Assembly (NCBI GenBank): GCA_014529385.2
Contig: CM043959.1
Location: forward strand, 48,425,928 to 48,489,927
Origin: Adiantum capillus-veneris
Taxonomy: Eukaryota > Streptophyta > Polypodiopsida > Polypodiales > Pteridaceae
Reading direction: 5' to 3'
DNA: 64,000 bases
How positions within the stretch are numbered: the stretch's first letter is position 1; each line of letters starts with the position of its first letter. The position numbers and the translations under genes are program-made. Below the pieces are notes generated by a model. It did no database searches. It was given only the letters and a program-made list of their open reading frames with translations, and was not told the DNA's origin. Positions 49,913 through 61,028 of the stretch are shown in pieces.

Positions 49913-52064
49913 TATATTATGGCCCATGCGTATGTAAATATATAGGGCCTAAATAAAAGATTTTTTCATAATTATTTTGGTATTTATTTAAATATTTCTA
50001 CCTAGGTGTGTGTTATTTATGCTCTGTACATTGCCTCACCATTACCACAATTTTTTCTTACCATTTTTCATACTCTTTATTCCATATAGAAATATTTTCA
50101 TGTAAGCTTCTCTTATATTTGGTGTAACTCCACCCCAACAAAAATCCAAAAAACTAGTTTTATTTATGTGTATATTTTTTCACTATTTTGATTTTTCCCT
50201 TCCTACATCTATTTTGTTTTTTTCTAAAAACTTAGAACACCAAAAATATTTATCTTTTTATGGTAGCCTCATAATGAGAGAGATTTCTTTTGACCCCTTT
50301 ATATTTTTTCCACTTATATTATTTATATTTGACATGTACATATTTTTTAGACCCCTCAATATTTGATTTTCTTAGTTGTACTATTTACTTATATCCTAAT
50401 CTCAACAATATCTTCAATTATAGACCTACCAAATAAGGTCAAGGGTAGGTGGCATGCATACATGCACTATGGAGGGCTCACTCTTGGAGGTATTCAAAAG
50501 AATCATCCAAAGAAGGACCCCACAAGGACCTTGCAGTGGAAAAAAACGGTCGGTTTTGCTGAATTTTTAAAGTTCACTTGCTCTCCGAATTTGAAAAGGT
50601 GATACAAACAAAAGTTGTAGCTCGTGGGCTGAACTTTTGCTTCAAATTTTTTCATATTTTTTTGAGCTACGAGCTGTGAGCTATGATTTTTTTAGTGGAC
50701 CTCAGTTTTCCCATGCTATGCAGCCACACTCTCTCTTCCACTTTATCATTTTCCTCTTTCACACACACTTCTCCACTCATCATCCCCACCTCTCTCACCA
50801 CTCCTCTCTGCACCCTACTCACCTTCTCCTCAACCTTGAAGAATAAGAGAAACCATGGTGAACTCATACCTCCCACACACAATTCCATTCCAAAATTGAC
50901 CACCTAGTCTCATTTTTCCTCCTCCAAATTACCCATATCTATAAAAAAACCACAAAATTCAGCCTCTTCTCTTAAAAGACAGCATCATGGTGGTTGATTA
51001 CTCAGCTTCAATTACCTTGTCTCTCAAGGAAGGTCAAGAGTGGAGAAAAAATGTACCGTCAAAGCTAGTGGACCGTCAACAAGCGTCAAAATTGGCCCTA
51101 CTCAAGACACTTGGAGCATCAACCTTGTAAGAAATCCACCTTTTCTTACCTCTTAAGAGTTTTTCTTCCTTATTTGTATCCTACATGGATACTCCCATTG
51201 TAAATATCCAACTCCATTTGTAAATTAATACTAACTCTACTAACACTAACCCACTATGAAAAGTCCTATCTCCTCCATTTCTCTCCTCTCTCTTTCCCCA
51301 CCAACTTCTTGAAAATTCCAAGCAAAAGAAATTAGATAAATTGCTGAAAATCTAACCCAACCATGGTTAGAGGAGTAACCCTAGCCTTCAAAATTGCTAT
51401 AAAAGGAGGGTGTAGCTAGCACAACAAGGGGGAGCCATAAGCAAGAGCACTATGCTATAGCTTGAGAAGCCAAGCTCAACCTCTCTAGAAGGAGCTCTTG
51501 AGTGGAAGCTCATTGTCTTATGCATGTGCATGTGTTGTAATAGGGGATTAGCAAGGGAACTCTATGCCATTGTAAGAGAGAGAGTGATCATTCAATTGAG
51601 AGTAGGAAATCTATCATTTCTCCTACTAGTGTAAGCCCAACATTCGTTGAATCAAGGAGGGTGGATTTGGACTAAGCTTGGATACTTTGTCTCCCTTCCA
51701 ACGTGAAGTAATGGACAACAATGATGCGTAAGTGTCTTGGTGTTTTTTTGTTAAGTTCTTGATAGCTTGTCTCTGGTGTTGTTATCAATCTAGCCATAAA
51801 TCCCACATACTGTAAGAGGGCGACAGGGTGGAGAGGACTCCCCTGGCCTTAAGACAGTGATTGGGGTGGCTTTTCTTGTGATGTGTTGTGGTGAAATTTA
51901 CGCAAGCTATGTTGAACAAGTACTAATCTCACTTTGATTTGTCATGACAGATTTGTAAGAAGGTATTAATGCAACAAGCACCCCCTCCCCCTTTCTCTCT
52001 CTTTCTTAAATTTATAGTTGTGTTTGCTTGATCATTGCCGATACGTTTCAAAGCAGCCCGAGCA

Positions 52065-52067
<3 letters not shown>

Positions 52068-52155
<88 letters not shown>
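52068..52155. repeat. CT microsatellite inside element Y
   Basis: About 44 CT units within the long intron-like interval upstream of the methyltransferase-like exons. Confidence 0.95.
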
Positions 52156-52158
<3 letters not shown>

Positions 52159-53763
52159 TTTTTAGTGTGTGAGAGTGTTCCATTGGTGTTAGGGTTAGTG
52201 TAAATTCCTTGCTTGTTTGTGGGTTGCTCTAACGATTCTCCTCTTTTGCGTCCTAGTTCGCTCTTAAACTAGGTGGTGCCCCTTGTGTAGTTGGGATTTG
52301 GTTGTGGGTTCGTTGTTTTGGTTTGTGTTGTGTTGTGCCCTAGCCCCATTGAGCAGCACGGGAGCCTTGAAGGGTGTCTAGAGGTTTCTCTTCTTGTTGC
52401 CCGCCCCGGACCGCCTCACCATCAAGCAGATCCCTCTCACTTTGAACAGTTCTTGTCACGGTGTCATCTTGAGAGACGAAGGAGATAACAACCTCAAAGC
52501 TTTGAAATCACTCCTGGCCTCTCACTTTATATTCCGGATAATGTAGATGAGTCTCCTCTCATTGGTGTGTTCATGAAGGCAAGGTTGAAGAAATGAGCAC
52601 ATTTGTTACCCCACTCTCTTACACACTAGCCATTGCAGATGCTCCTTATGGTTTCAGTGCCCCAAACTCTATCAATGATGATGTAAAGTATGGAGTATTT
52701 GCCTATAAAAAAGTTATAGAGGCTTTTGGAAAAATAACTACTTGTGACTCCTGGTCACTAGTATTTTTTCATGCCCATGATCAAATTACTGTAGCAGAAA
52801 AAGCTTTCACTGACTCAAACATGACATGTCAAATGCTAACATGGTAAGTGAAACCTTTGAAGTTTTATACTAGTAGTAAGGTGTTATTTGTTTCTTTCTT
52901 CTTACATCTAAGCTATTTTCCTACAGGATAAAGCCAAACAAGAGGTGGGAATGAAAAGCATGGAATCTGATCCTCGCTTCTTTGATGCATCTGGAGAGCC
53001 ACAACCTCCAATTGGTATTGAGAAAGTTGGGGAGATAGTTGATCTTGTGGATTTTAAACCAGATAATGTAGAGGTTGAGGAGCAAGCTAGTGACACTCCT
53101 CTTCAAATAACTTCAATGGGAGAGGAGACAAGGAATGAGGAGGAAGAAGATCTTTCCATTCAAGCATAGTTTTTATGACTTTAAACTCGTCGAATTATGT
53201 TTATGTTCAAAAACTTGACATTTTGATGTGAAGATACTTATTTTGATTTGTGTTTTTTATTATTTGCTTAAATTCTCAATGTTTTCAAGTTTATATGGCA
53301 TGTGATGGAGTTTCATTGTAAGAATAAAGCTTTTTTGAGCTTGCTTGGAGAAAATCCATGCATGCAAGCCCAATATCTTCACATTTATCTTGGATGTTCT
53401 TCATATATCTATTGCTTATGTAGTTACTAAAGCACCATGTCTATGAAATTTGATATGTAGAGTGACAATGTTGGTTAAAGACTACATTAAGATCATAAAA
53501 GTTGTTTTTATGGCCAATTTTAGAAACTAAAGAATTTTAGGTTGTGCCTATGTTGTCTTTTTATTAAAATAATTAGCTATTTTTAAGATCAAGAATCCAT
53601 CAAGTAGTGCTATAATATAGTAATATGACAAACTAGCTTTTCTATTGAAAGAAATAAACTCTTTTCTGTAATGCATTTTTCTACTTAAAAAGTGCTCTTT
53701 TTTATGTTCTTGTGAAATTTTGGATGCACCCTTGCAAATGACAACTCACGACTTGTGCTACTT

Positions 53764-53780
53764 TTTTATGACTCGCTGTT
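53764..53780 (-). repeat. Right terminal inverted repeat of element Y
   Basis: Read inward on the minus strand it is AACAGCGAGTCATAAAA, matching the left end at 14 of 17 bases. Confidence 0.8.
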
Positions 53781-54025
53781 ACTTTCTTTTCTTGTCCTTT
53801 CTTGACAAAACCATGAGGCTGTGTTACATATACTTTATCAAATAAAAAATCAATAACAATGTCGTATTGATGTACATTCCAACCAAAATAAGTTGCCAAT
53901 GCACGTAGAAAATGAGCAGTAGTCATATAATAAGCGGCAGAAAAAGTCTCTCCATAGTCAATGCCTTTCTACTATGCATAACCTTTTGCAACAACTCTAG
54001 TCTTGTAGCCATCAATCTCACCCAT
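53781..54025 (-). pseudogene. Copia-B RT fragment, right side of element Y
   Basis: Minus-strand text (TRVVAKGYA, TTAHFLRALATYFGWNVHQ, KVYVTQPHGFV) aligns with Copia-A RT at about 55530-55790. Its left edge joins 41850 across element Y; its right edge stops at the inverted-repeat element starting near 54026 and resumes near 59950. Confidence 0.8.
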
Positions 54026-54118
54026 TAGGAGAAATTTCGACTCAATATTGGGCCCTGTAAGAAACGTCAACTCAGTATAGAGAGAGGTAATTTTGGAAAA
54101 TACAAAAGTCTTTTTTGT

Positions 54119-54340
54119 TGGACTTAGGGTTGCAGAGAAACACACACAGCTTGGAGAAGATGAAGGAAGCTCAAGGCACACAATAGAGAATGTGTTACTT
54201 AGTGTGCAAGGGAAAGATGGATAGCCCTAGAGTGATGGCGTATATACAATGCTCGGGGGAAAAAACCTCCTAAAGAGGGAAAAAATGCACGGCGGTCCTA
54301 GTGTGTTCACACACATCACTACCACATGTATATGGTAACA
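54119..54340 (-). repeat. 3' LTR of Copia-A
   Basis: It matches 58997-59220 nearly base for base, including CAATGCTCGGGGGAAAAAAC. In element sense it starts TGTTACCATA. Confidence 0.9.
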
Positions 54341-54353
54341 AATCCCCCCTGGA
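54341..54353 (-). other. Polypurine tract of Copia-A
   Basis: In element sense the bases before the 3' LTR read CCAGGGGGGATT. Confidence 0.7.
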
Positions 54354-54415
54354 GTGATGCGGTGAACGAGAGCTGGCACATGAGTAAAGGGAAGTGCCAT
54401 GCCTTGAGGACATGA

Positions 54416-57400
54416 TCAGTCCGCAAAGGGGAGTAAGCCCAAAGCTTTGCGGAAAGCTTCAAGCTTCTCACGAGACAATGCCTTTGTGAAAAGATCTGCA
54501 AGGTTGTCCTGTGTTGCTACATAAGCCAAGCTGATCTCTCCTACTAAGAGCCTCTCCCTGACATAATGATAATGCACCTCAATGTGCTTTGTGCGAGCAT
54601 GAAAAACTGGGTTGCTCGCAACTGCCAATGTGCTCTGACTGTCAGTGGATAGTGTTGGTAGTGTCCTGTCCAACACCCAAATCAGCCATAAGGCGTCTGA
54701 GCCATACACACTCAACCATAGCTATGAAGACTGCCCTGTACTCAGCCTCATAACTCGAAGTGGCCACAGTAGGTTGCTTCTTGCTCAACCATGATATACA
54801 TGAACTGCCAAGCATGAAACAAAAACCACTTGTGGACACTCCCGTGTCAAAACAACCAGCCCAATCTGAGTCCGAAAAAGCATGTAAGTCTGGCGGCAAT
54901 GATCCCCCCTTGGAATAAAACAAGCCAAGATGTAAAGTGCCACTAAGGTAGCAGAAAATCCTCTTGACAGCTTGCCAATGCTTAGACCCTGGGCTATGCA
55001 TAGATCTTCTTACCTGTGAGACTGCAATGAATATCCGGCCTCATGTTGCATACATAATGGAGGCAGCCAACAGCAGTTTGATAAAGAGTGACATCAGCAG
55101 GATCGCAAACATCATGTAGACTCAACTTTAAACCTGTTTCCATGTGAGTGGCAATAGGTTTGCAATCCTCAAGTCCAAACTTACATAGCAATGTCTCTAT
55201 GTAACTTTTCTGACACAAGGCAATACCACCATCACACTGCTTAAACTGTATACCCAAGTAATGATGCAACAGCCCCAAATATTTCATCTTGAAAGTAGCA
55301 TTCAAATCAGCCTTAAATTCATCAATATGTCTCTCATTTGGTCCAGTGATCAACAAATCATCGACATAAAGAACCACAATGAGAAGTACATCACCCTCAC
55401 ACTTTACATACAATGTGCTTTCTGTTGGACTGTTACGAAAGCCTCGTTTAACCAAATGAGTTTCAGCTTTCTCATACCAAGCACGAGGAGATTGCTTCAA
55501 CCCATACAAAGCCTTCTTACATTTGCACACTTTGTCCTCTTGTCCTTTTATGACAAAACCGCGAGGCTACGTTACATAAACTTCCTCAAATATGTCACCA
55601 TTCAAGAAAGCAGTAACAATGTTTGATTGATGTACATCCCAACCAAAATGAGCTGCCAATGCACATAGAAAACGCACAGTAGTCATACGACAAGTGGGAG
55701 CAAAAGTCTCTTCATAATCTATGCCTTTTTGTTGTGCATAACCCTTTGCAACAAGTCGAGCCTTATGGCGATCGATCTCACCATCCGGCTTGCGTTTCAA
55801 CTTGTAAACCCACTTCGTACCAATGGCCTTTTTGCCAGGAGGCAAATCACATAAAGTCCATGTGTCATTCTCTATAAGTGCATCATATTCTGATTTCATG
55901 GCAGCAATCCAATTTTCTGAATTTTGTGCTTCATCAAAAGACAGAGGCTCCTCAACATCATGTAAGCTAGACACAGCCAAAGCATAACAATCTGATGCAT
56001 AAGATGCATGGCGAGAGCCTGAACGAGTACGACTAGACAAAGGTGCATTCAATTTACTGTCACACAAAGTGTGCACCAGCAGCCATTTTGGCATACCTCT
56101 AGCCTGCTCATTTTCAGCCCTTTTCTCATCAAGTACATCATGTACATTTGCATCAGTAATAGGCTGATCTGTAACATTTTCAAAAACCCCCATAGGTTGT
56201 ACATTTGCCTCATTGGAACTTACATTCGTATTTCCACCACTAAAAAGAGGCAATAAAGTGTCATATATGTCCTGTGGGCTTACATTACTATCTCTAGTAC
56301 ATGACAGCAAGGGCTGAACAGAATCTTCCACAAACACTATATCCTGTGAAACCAGAATACGGTTTGTTTGCGGGTGATACAACCTTTAACCTTTTCTTTC
56401 AGCACTATAACCAACAAAAATACATTTGACAGCCTTATTATCCAATTTTCTGTGCTGTGTTTGTGGCACCAAAGCATATGCCAAACATCCAAAAACATGC
56501 ATGTGCTCAATAGAAGGCTTTCTATCATGCCATGATTCATATGGAGTAATAGACTGCAAAGCTTTTGTAGGACACCTATTTAGTACATAAGTGGCAAACA
56601 TGATGGCCTCAAGCCAAAAAGAATGCTGCAAAGCTTGACTTTTGACCATACATCGTGCCATTTCCGTAAATGACATGTTCTTCCTCTCAGCAACACCATT
56701 TTGTTGAGGTGTATAAGGCACTGTACATTGGTGTTTTATCCCATGACTAGCCAGAAATGCATTGAATTCATGAGACATATACTCCCCCCCTCGATCGGAA
56801 CGGAGGGTGCCCGAGACATTTTCAGCCAGAAATTGTTTGAAGCACATAAAAACTTCGGACTTCTCTTTAAGCAAAAATACCCATGCATGCCTGGAGTAAT
56901 CATCAATGAAAGTCACGAAGTACACGTAATTGCCCAAGGACGGAGTTTGCATGGGCCCACAAACATCACTATGCACAAGCTGCAACCTGCATGTGGCCCT
57001 AACTGAACCATCCTTTGGAAACTTAGAACGCTGCATTTTACCTAGAATATAGCCTTCACAAACATGTTTGACAGGTGCTTCAAGAGGCGGCAAAGAAGCA
57101 ACCATATCAGATTTTTGCAAACATAGCAAACTAGCAAAATTCAGATGACCAAAACGTGCATGCCAAAGTTTTGCATCTGAAACAGCCCTTGAATCTGCAA
57201 CTGCATTTGCAAAATTTTGTCCACACTTGTCATACAAAGTGAGCTTATACAGCCCATGGCACAAAAGCCCAGACACAACGATTTCATCACCAAAACTGAG
57301 ATCATGAATTGCACATCTGTCACCCATAAATTTGACTACAAGTCCAAGTCTAGCAAGTGCAGATACATACAAAGGATTCTTCTTGATCCCAGGTACATAA

Positions 57401-58631
57401 AGTGCATCAACAAGTGTGAAAGAATTGCTATTAGCAGCAGTAAGCACAATCTTTCCAACTCCCTGAACCGGATAAGAGGCATTGTTGGCACAAGTGACTG
57501 AACTCCCATGAGGGACATACTCGACAGAGGTGAACAATTCACGATGTGAGGTAATGTGCTTTGTAGCACCACTGTCGAAATACCACACATGTGAATCTGC
57601 AGCAACTGACAAGCATGCATCATGGACAGCAGGATTGTAAGTACACTCTGCACTAAAATCCCATTCTCATCAATATCAGCATTACAGTCTCCTTTTACAG
57701 GATACTCAACAATGGCTGCATTTGTAGTGGAACCAGCATTTGCAGTGGAACCACCCTCTTTCTTCTTAGCCTCTTTGGCCTTCAACTTAGGACACGGTTT
57801 GATCAAGTGATCATTAGCTTTACAATAATGGCAACGCATCTTCTTTTTGCCCTTATCACTAGAATTTCCAGACGAAGTGCTGCCAGCAGAAGCATTGGGA
57901 GCATAAGTTTTGCCACTCGCAGCAGAACCATAAGAGGTGGCTGCATTGTTGTTACCACCCTTTCTTTGAGAAGCAATAAAATCTTGTTCAAATGCACGCT
58001 ATCTAGTCTTGTTTTTTTGGAAAGTGACTCTTGCAACAGCAATGTGCATAATGCATCAAACTTGACAACTTCTGGATTTCCTTGGGTCATAAGTCTCCAA
58101 GTACTAGCAAAAGTCTTGTAAGAATCTGGTAAGGCATCAAGAACAATCTGCACAAGGGAATTGTCTCAAATGACTTCACCTGCAAAAATAAGTTTCTCAT
58201 TGATATCCTTGACACTAGCAAGGAAAGTGTCCATATCGTCTTCCTCATTCTTAATCTTCGACTCCAACTCTTTACGCAGCAAAGCAATTTTAGCCTCATT
58301 GTGACTTGCATAAAGACCAGCCAAGTTATCCCAAGCCTGTTTTGCAGATGGTATGCTTCACTGAAAATGCAATCAATGCATGAGCCTGTGCATTCTTTAC
58401 ATCCCAACGAGCTTGTTCTGCCATAAGCAAAACAAATCTAATAGCAGCAATCCTTGCAGCAAGACCTGCAACATCCTTAACAGGACGTACATCAATGCCC
58501 TGCACAATATTCTAGACGCCCTTTGACACAAGAAAATGTTGCATCATGTAAGCCCACATAGGGTAATTGTCCCCATCCAACTTGTCCTCAGCAGCAAACA
58601 TCTTGAAGACATCTGTGTTGTCGTCAACCAT
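54416..58631 (-). pseudogene. Copia-A gag-pol polyprotein, broken
   Basis: Gag starts at ATG 58631 (MVDDNTDVFKMFAAEDKLDG), and carries knuckle CHYCKANDHLIKPC near 57830. Protease has WYFDSGATKHIT. Integrase has HARFGHL and a DDE core (LVHSDVCGP, LRSDRGGEY, NGVAERKN), but the HHCC region reads CEGYILGK where a second Cys is expected. RT has YVDDLLITG; RNase H ends with HYHYVRERLL and NLADLFTKALS. Defects: TAG 58512 at an expected Trp, several stops in 57870-58400, a shift near 57650, TAA 56386 after SAERKG, TAG 55567 at an expected Gln, and shifts near 55000 and 54670. It matches Copia-B, so both belong to one family. Confidence 0.88.
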
Positions 58632-58979
58632 GCTAAATGTTGCACTTGATGTGAAAACTGCTTGAAAATAGGAGAAATGGAGCGGGAACAACACGTGCTA
58701 TATAGCACAAACCGTAGAATACTGTAAAGCACTTGTTATGCAAAAAATGGCACTGACAGAAACTCTCCACAAAATGACGAAATAGCCTATGCAACATTGT
58801 CTGTAGTGGAAAGAGAGGCCAAAATGAGTCCGAATCAAAAATCTGAGCAGACTAAGCTCTTTGAGCTAACCCGAAATATTTGTTGACCTGCGAACGCTTG
58901 CCAAATCTCACTAAAATTGGAGAAAGTGAGCAGGCGTGTGCTAGAGCAGCTGGCGACTAAGCCCGAGAGGACGCAACCT

Positions 58980-58991
58980 GCTCTGATACCA
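58980..58991 (-). other. Primer-binding site, initiator-Met tRNA type
   Basis: The minus strand reads TGGTATCAGAGC five bases from the 5' LTR, the standard primer site of plant Copia elements. Confidence 0.9.
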
Positions 58992-58996
58992 ATTAT

Positions 58997-59220
58997 TGGA
59001 ATTAGGGTTGCAGAGAAACGCACACAGCTTGGAGAAGACGAAGGAAACTCAAGGCACACAATAGAGAGTGTGTTACTTAGTGTGCAATGGAAAGATAGAT
59101 AGCCCTAGAGTGATGGGCGTATATACAATGCTCGGGGGAAAAAACCTCCTAAAGAGGGAAAAAATGCCCCGGCGGTCCTAGTGTGTTCACACACATCACT
59201 GCCACATGTATATGGTAACA
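58997..59220 (-). repeat. 5' LTR of Copia-A
   Basis: Partner of 54119-54340; a few substitutions separate the two copies. Confidence 0.9.
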
Positions 59221-59948
59221 AATATTGGAATTTTATTTCTCATAGTACATACGTAAAAGTTTGCTCGATCACTTTAATGCATGCTCGTACAAAATTCTTT
59301 TCGAGAGCCCAACTTAAGTGTGCACAAAAATCCATGTCCATGAATCTTAATGAGTGATGTGATGTACGTTGAGAGAAAACACATAACATATGTTTTCAAA
59401 ATACAAAAAAAAATACAACAAATGTATCCAGAACATCCAAAAACCTTAGGGTAGCACTTTAAAATGCTTAAATCTGACGTCTCTATCTCAAGATATAGCC
59501 TTTCTAATCTTGGGGCTTCAAGAGGTCAGAACCAAGCGAATAGAGGTCCAAGAGACCCCTCATGAGCCTCTATTTGCTCAGTTCTGACCTCTTCATAGTC
59601 TTAAATAGTACGTATCAATCGCTATCAAGTACGATCCGTTCAAATTTGAATTGCAAGTAGCTCATAAAAAGGTGATTGATGCTTGTGCGAGATGTACATG
59701 TACAAGTACCTCACTTTATAGGGTGGCACAGCGGGTCATAAACAGGTGTTTGGTGCTTATGCAAGGTGTCACTATCAAGCGCTTTACCATTTTGGTGATA
59801 GTGACAATTTCACCAAAATGGTTTTCATGGACATTTTCAAAAATGAGGAGAATGCTTTTTCTACATAACGTTAGCCTTCTTCCTATTGGTTGAGGAGCAT
59901 TCTCTCACTAGAGCTAAACGGCCCAAAAATGAGTCTATTTCTTTCCTA
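59221..59948. repeat. Right part of the inverted-repeat element, with internal hairpins
   Basis: Non-coding. A 28-bp inverted repeat (AAGAGGTCAGAAC near 59530, its complement near 59585) and a second one around CATTTTGGTGA (59790-59825) are visible. It ends with the terminal repeat at about 59920-59948. Confidence 0.55.
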
Positions 59949-59949
59949 A

Positions 59950-60722
59950 TAAATGGCTTATGTTTCAACTTCTAAACCCACATTGTACCAATGGACTTTT
60001 TTCTAGGAGGCAAATCACATGAATTCCATGTTTCATTCTCTATAAGTGCATCATATTATGATTGCACTTGCAACCATAATACGATTGAACTTGCAGCCTT
60101 ATAGTGATCAATCACACCATCCAACTTAAATTGCAAGTTGTAAACCCATGTCGTACCAATGGCCTTTTTGCTAGGAGGAAAATCACATAAATTCCATACT
60201 TCATTCTTCATTCTCTCTAATTCCATCAGATTATGATTCCATTGTAGTCATTCTCTCTAATTCAATCAAATTATGATTCCATTGTAGCCATGCAATTTTT
60301 TTAATTATATGCTTCATCAAAAGAAAGAGGTTCCTTTTCATCACATAAACTAGAAAGAGCCAAAGCATAAAAATTTGATGCATATGATGTATGGCAAGAA
60401 CTAGAATGAATACAACTAGGCATAGGTGCATCCAATTTACTATCATGCAAAGTACGCACTAGTCATTTTGGCATATCTCTAGCCTATTGATTCGAGTCAG
60501 GCCTTTCTACATCATATACATGTGCATTAGTAATAGGCTGATTTATAACATTTTTCAAACCCCTCATAGGATATACATTTGCCTCATTGGAACTTACATT
60601 CAAGTTTCCACCCTTAAAAAGAGGCAACAAAGTATCCTAGATGTCCTATGAACTTACATTATTGTCTTTGGGACTGAACACAATATTCCACAAGTATAAC
60701 ATCTCATGAAACCAAGATACTG
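59950..60722 (-). pseudogene. Copia-B fragment, linker between integrase and RT
   Basis: Minus-strand text parallels Copia-A 55790-56350 (for example DTLLPLF-GGN-NVSSNEANV and PLSFDEA), with many stops. A segment of about 168 bp is present twice (near 59971-60062 and 60139-60240). It ends at 60722 where the Copia-C LTR begins. It is the most decayed of the Copia copies. Confidence 0.75.
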
Positions 60723-60726
60723 AAGA

Positions 60727-60746
60727 GTGTGCAAATGTGGTGCGTG

Positions 60747-60815
<69 letters not shown>

Positions 60816-60956
60816 ATGAGCACGATATGGGTGGAGCTCTCAGTGAGGATTCTAAAATGCCTCACTACTCCTTATTGTACTATATCATCAAAAGAATCGG
60901 TAAGGTTAGTATGTTCAGTATAATGGGTGTCTGGCCAATTGGCCTGAACCCTAACA
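60727..60956 (-). repeat. 3' LTR of Copia-C with GA microsatellite
   Basis: In element sense it starts TGTTAGGGTTCAGG after a purine tract and includes a CT run (60749-60813 as GA on the plus strand). The far end near 60727 is an estimate, because the partner LTR is outside the window. Confidence 0.6.
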
Positions 60957-60970
60957 ATCTCCCACTTCAA
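60957..60970 (-). other. Polypurine tract of Copia-C
   Basis: In element sense the bases before TGTTAGGG read AAGTGGGAGAT. Confidence 0.65.
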
Positions 60971-61028
60971 GGCCAATGTGGCTCAAGTGGCCTATGTATG
61001 TACATCCTATGGATTCACTCTACACCCA

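Larger units (their letters stand above)
49172..52560 (+). other. Long intron or inserted DNA inside the methyltransferase-like gene
   Basis: The interval starts at a GTGAGT donor. It holds palindromes (49290-49540), a TA run (49819-49910) and a CT run (52068-52155). Between 49600 and 52000 no coding sequence is recognised. A GCTATAAAAGGAGG promoter-like sequence near 51395 suggests that an LTR or other element is inserted here, but I could not find its ends. Confidence 0.4.
46983..53169 (+). pseudogene. Element Y gene with ParB-like and DPPY methyltransferase-like parts
   Basis: Exon blocks: 46983-47668 (one shift near 47200), 47755-about 48970, about 49044-49171, an unclear block near 52500, about 52570-52843 and 52930-53169. 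An acidic linker (47782-47900) precedes a ParB/Srx-like segment: YRYWVLGSTHSLIVKQEL and YAGLTDEEAKVLSLDHN. The last blocks read YTLAIADAPYGFSAP, SWSLVFFHAHDQITVAEKAF and, across an intron, TWIKPNKR. This order (DPPY, hydrophobic strand, W-x-K-x-N) is that of N6-adenine or N4-cytosine/MT-A70-type methyltransferases; Ala replaces the first Pro of DPPY. TAG near 48271, TAA near 48701, TAG near 49118 and several shifts disable it. ParB-methyltransferase fusions are known in phages. The family call is tentative. Confidence 0.5.
41851..53780. mobile_element. Element Y: 11.9-kb DNA transposon with transposase and methyltransferase-like genes
   Basis: The ends are imperfect inverted repeats of the form AACAGCRAGTYATRAAAA, flanked by a 4-bp ACTT duplication, and the element interrupts a Copia RT gene whose uninterrupted form is seen in Copia-A. 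Inside are a minus-strand transposase-like gene (42164-44676) and a divergent plus-strand spliced gene (46983-53169) with ParB-like and methyltransferase-like parts. A palindromic repeat fills the space between them and part of a later intron. Both genes are broken, so this copy is dead. I cannot match it to a named superfamily. Confidence 0.8.
54119..59220 (-). mobile_element. Copia-A, Ty1/copia LTR retrotransposon
   Basis: LTRs of about 223 bp, an initiator-Met primer site, a polypurine tract and gag-protease-integrase-RT-RNase H in Copia order define a 5.1-kb minus-strand element. The flanking pentamers (TTTGT and ATATT in element sense or its complement) do not match, so the duplication is lost or mutated. 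It lies inside the inverted-repeat element at 54026-59948. Confidence 0.88.
54026..59948. mobile_element. Small inverted-repeat element carrying Copia-A
   Basis: The left end (TAGGAGAAATTTCGACTCAA) and the inverted right end (TAGGAAAGAAATAGACTCAT) share about 24 of 29 bases, including GACTCA and TTGGGCC. Both edges coincide with breaks in the Copia-B match. Without Copia-A the element would be about 0.8 kb and non-coding, so it looks like a MITE. I found no target duplication, so the exact ends and superfamily are open. Confidence 0.55.

Noticed and set aside
50166..50907. Frames between the TA and CT runs of element Y
   Set aside because: Phe/Ile/Ser-rich text from AT-rich DNA with no recognisable domain; several frames are open at once.
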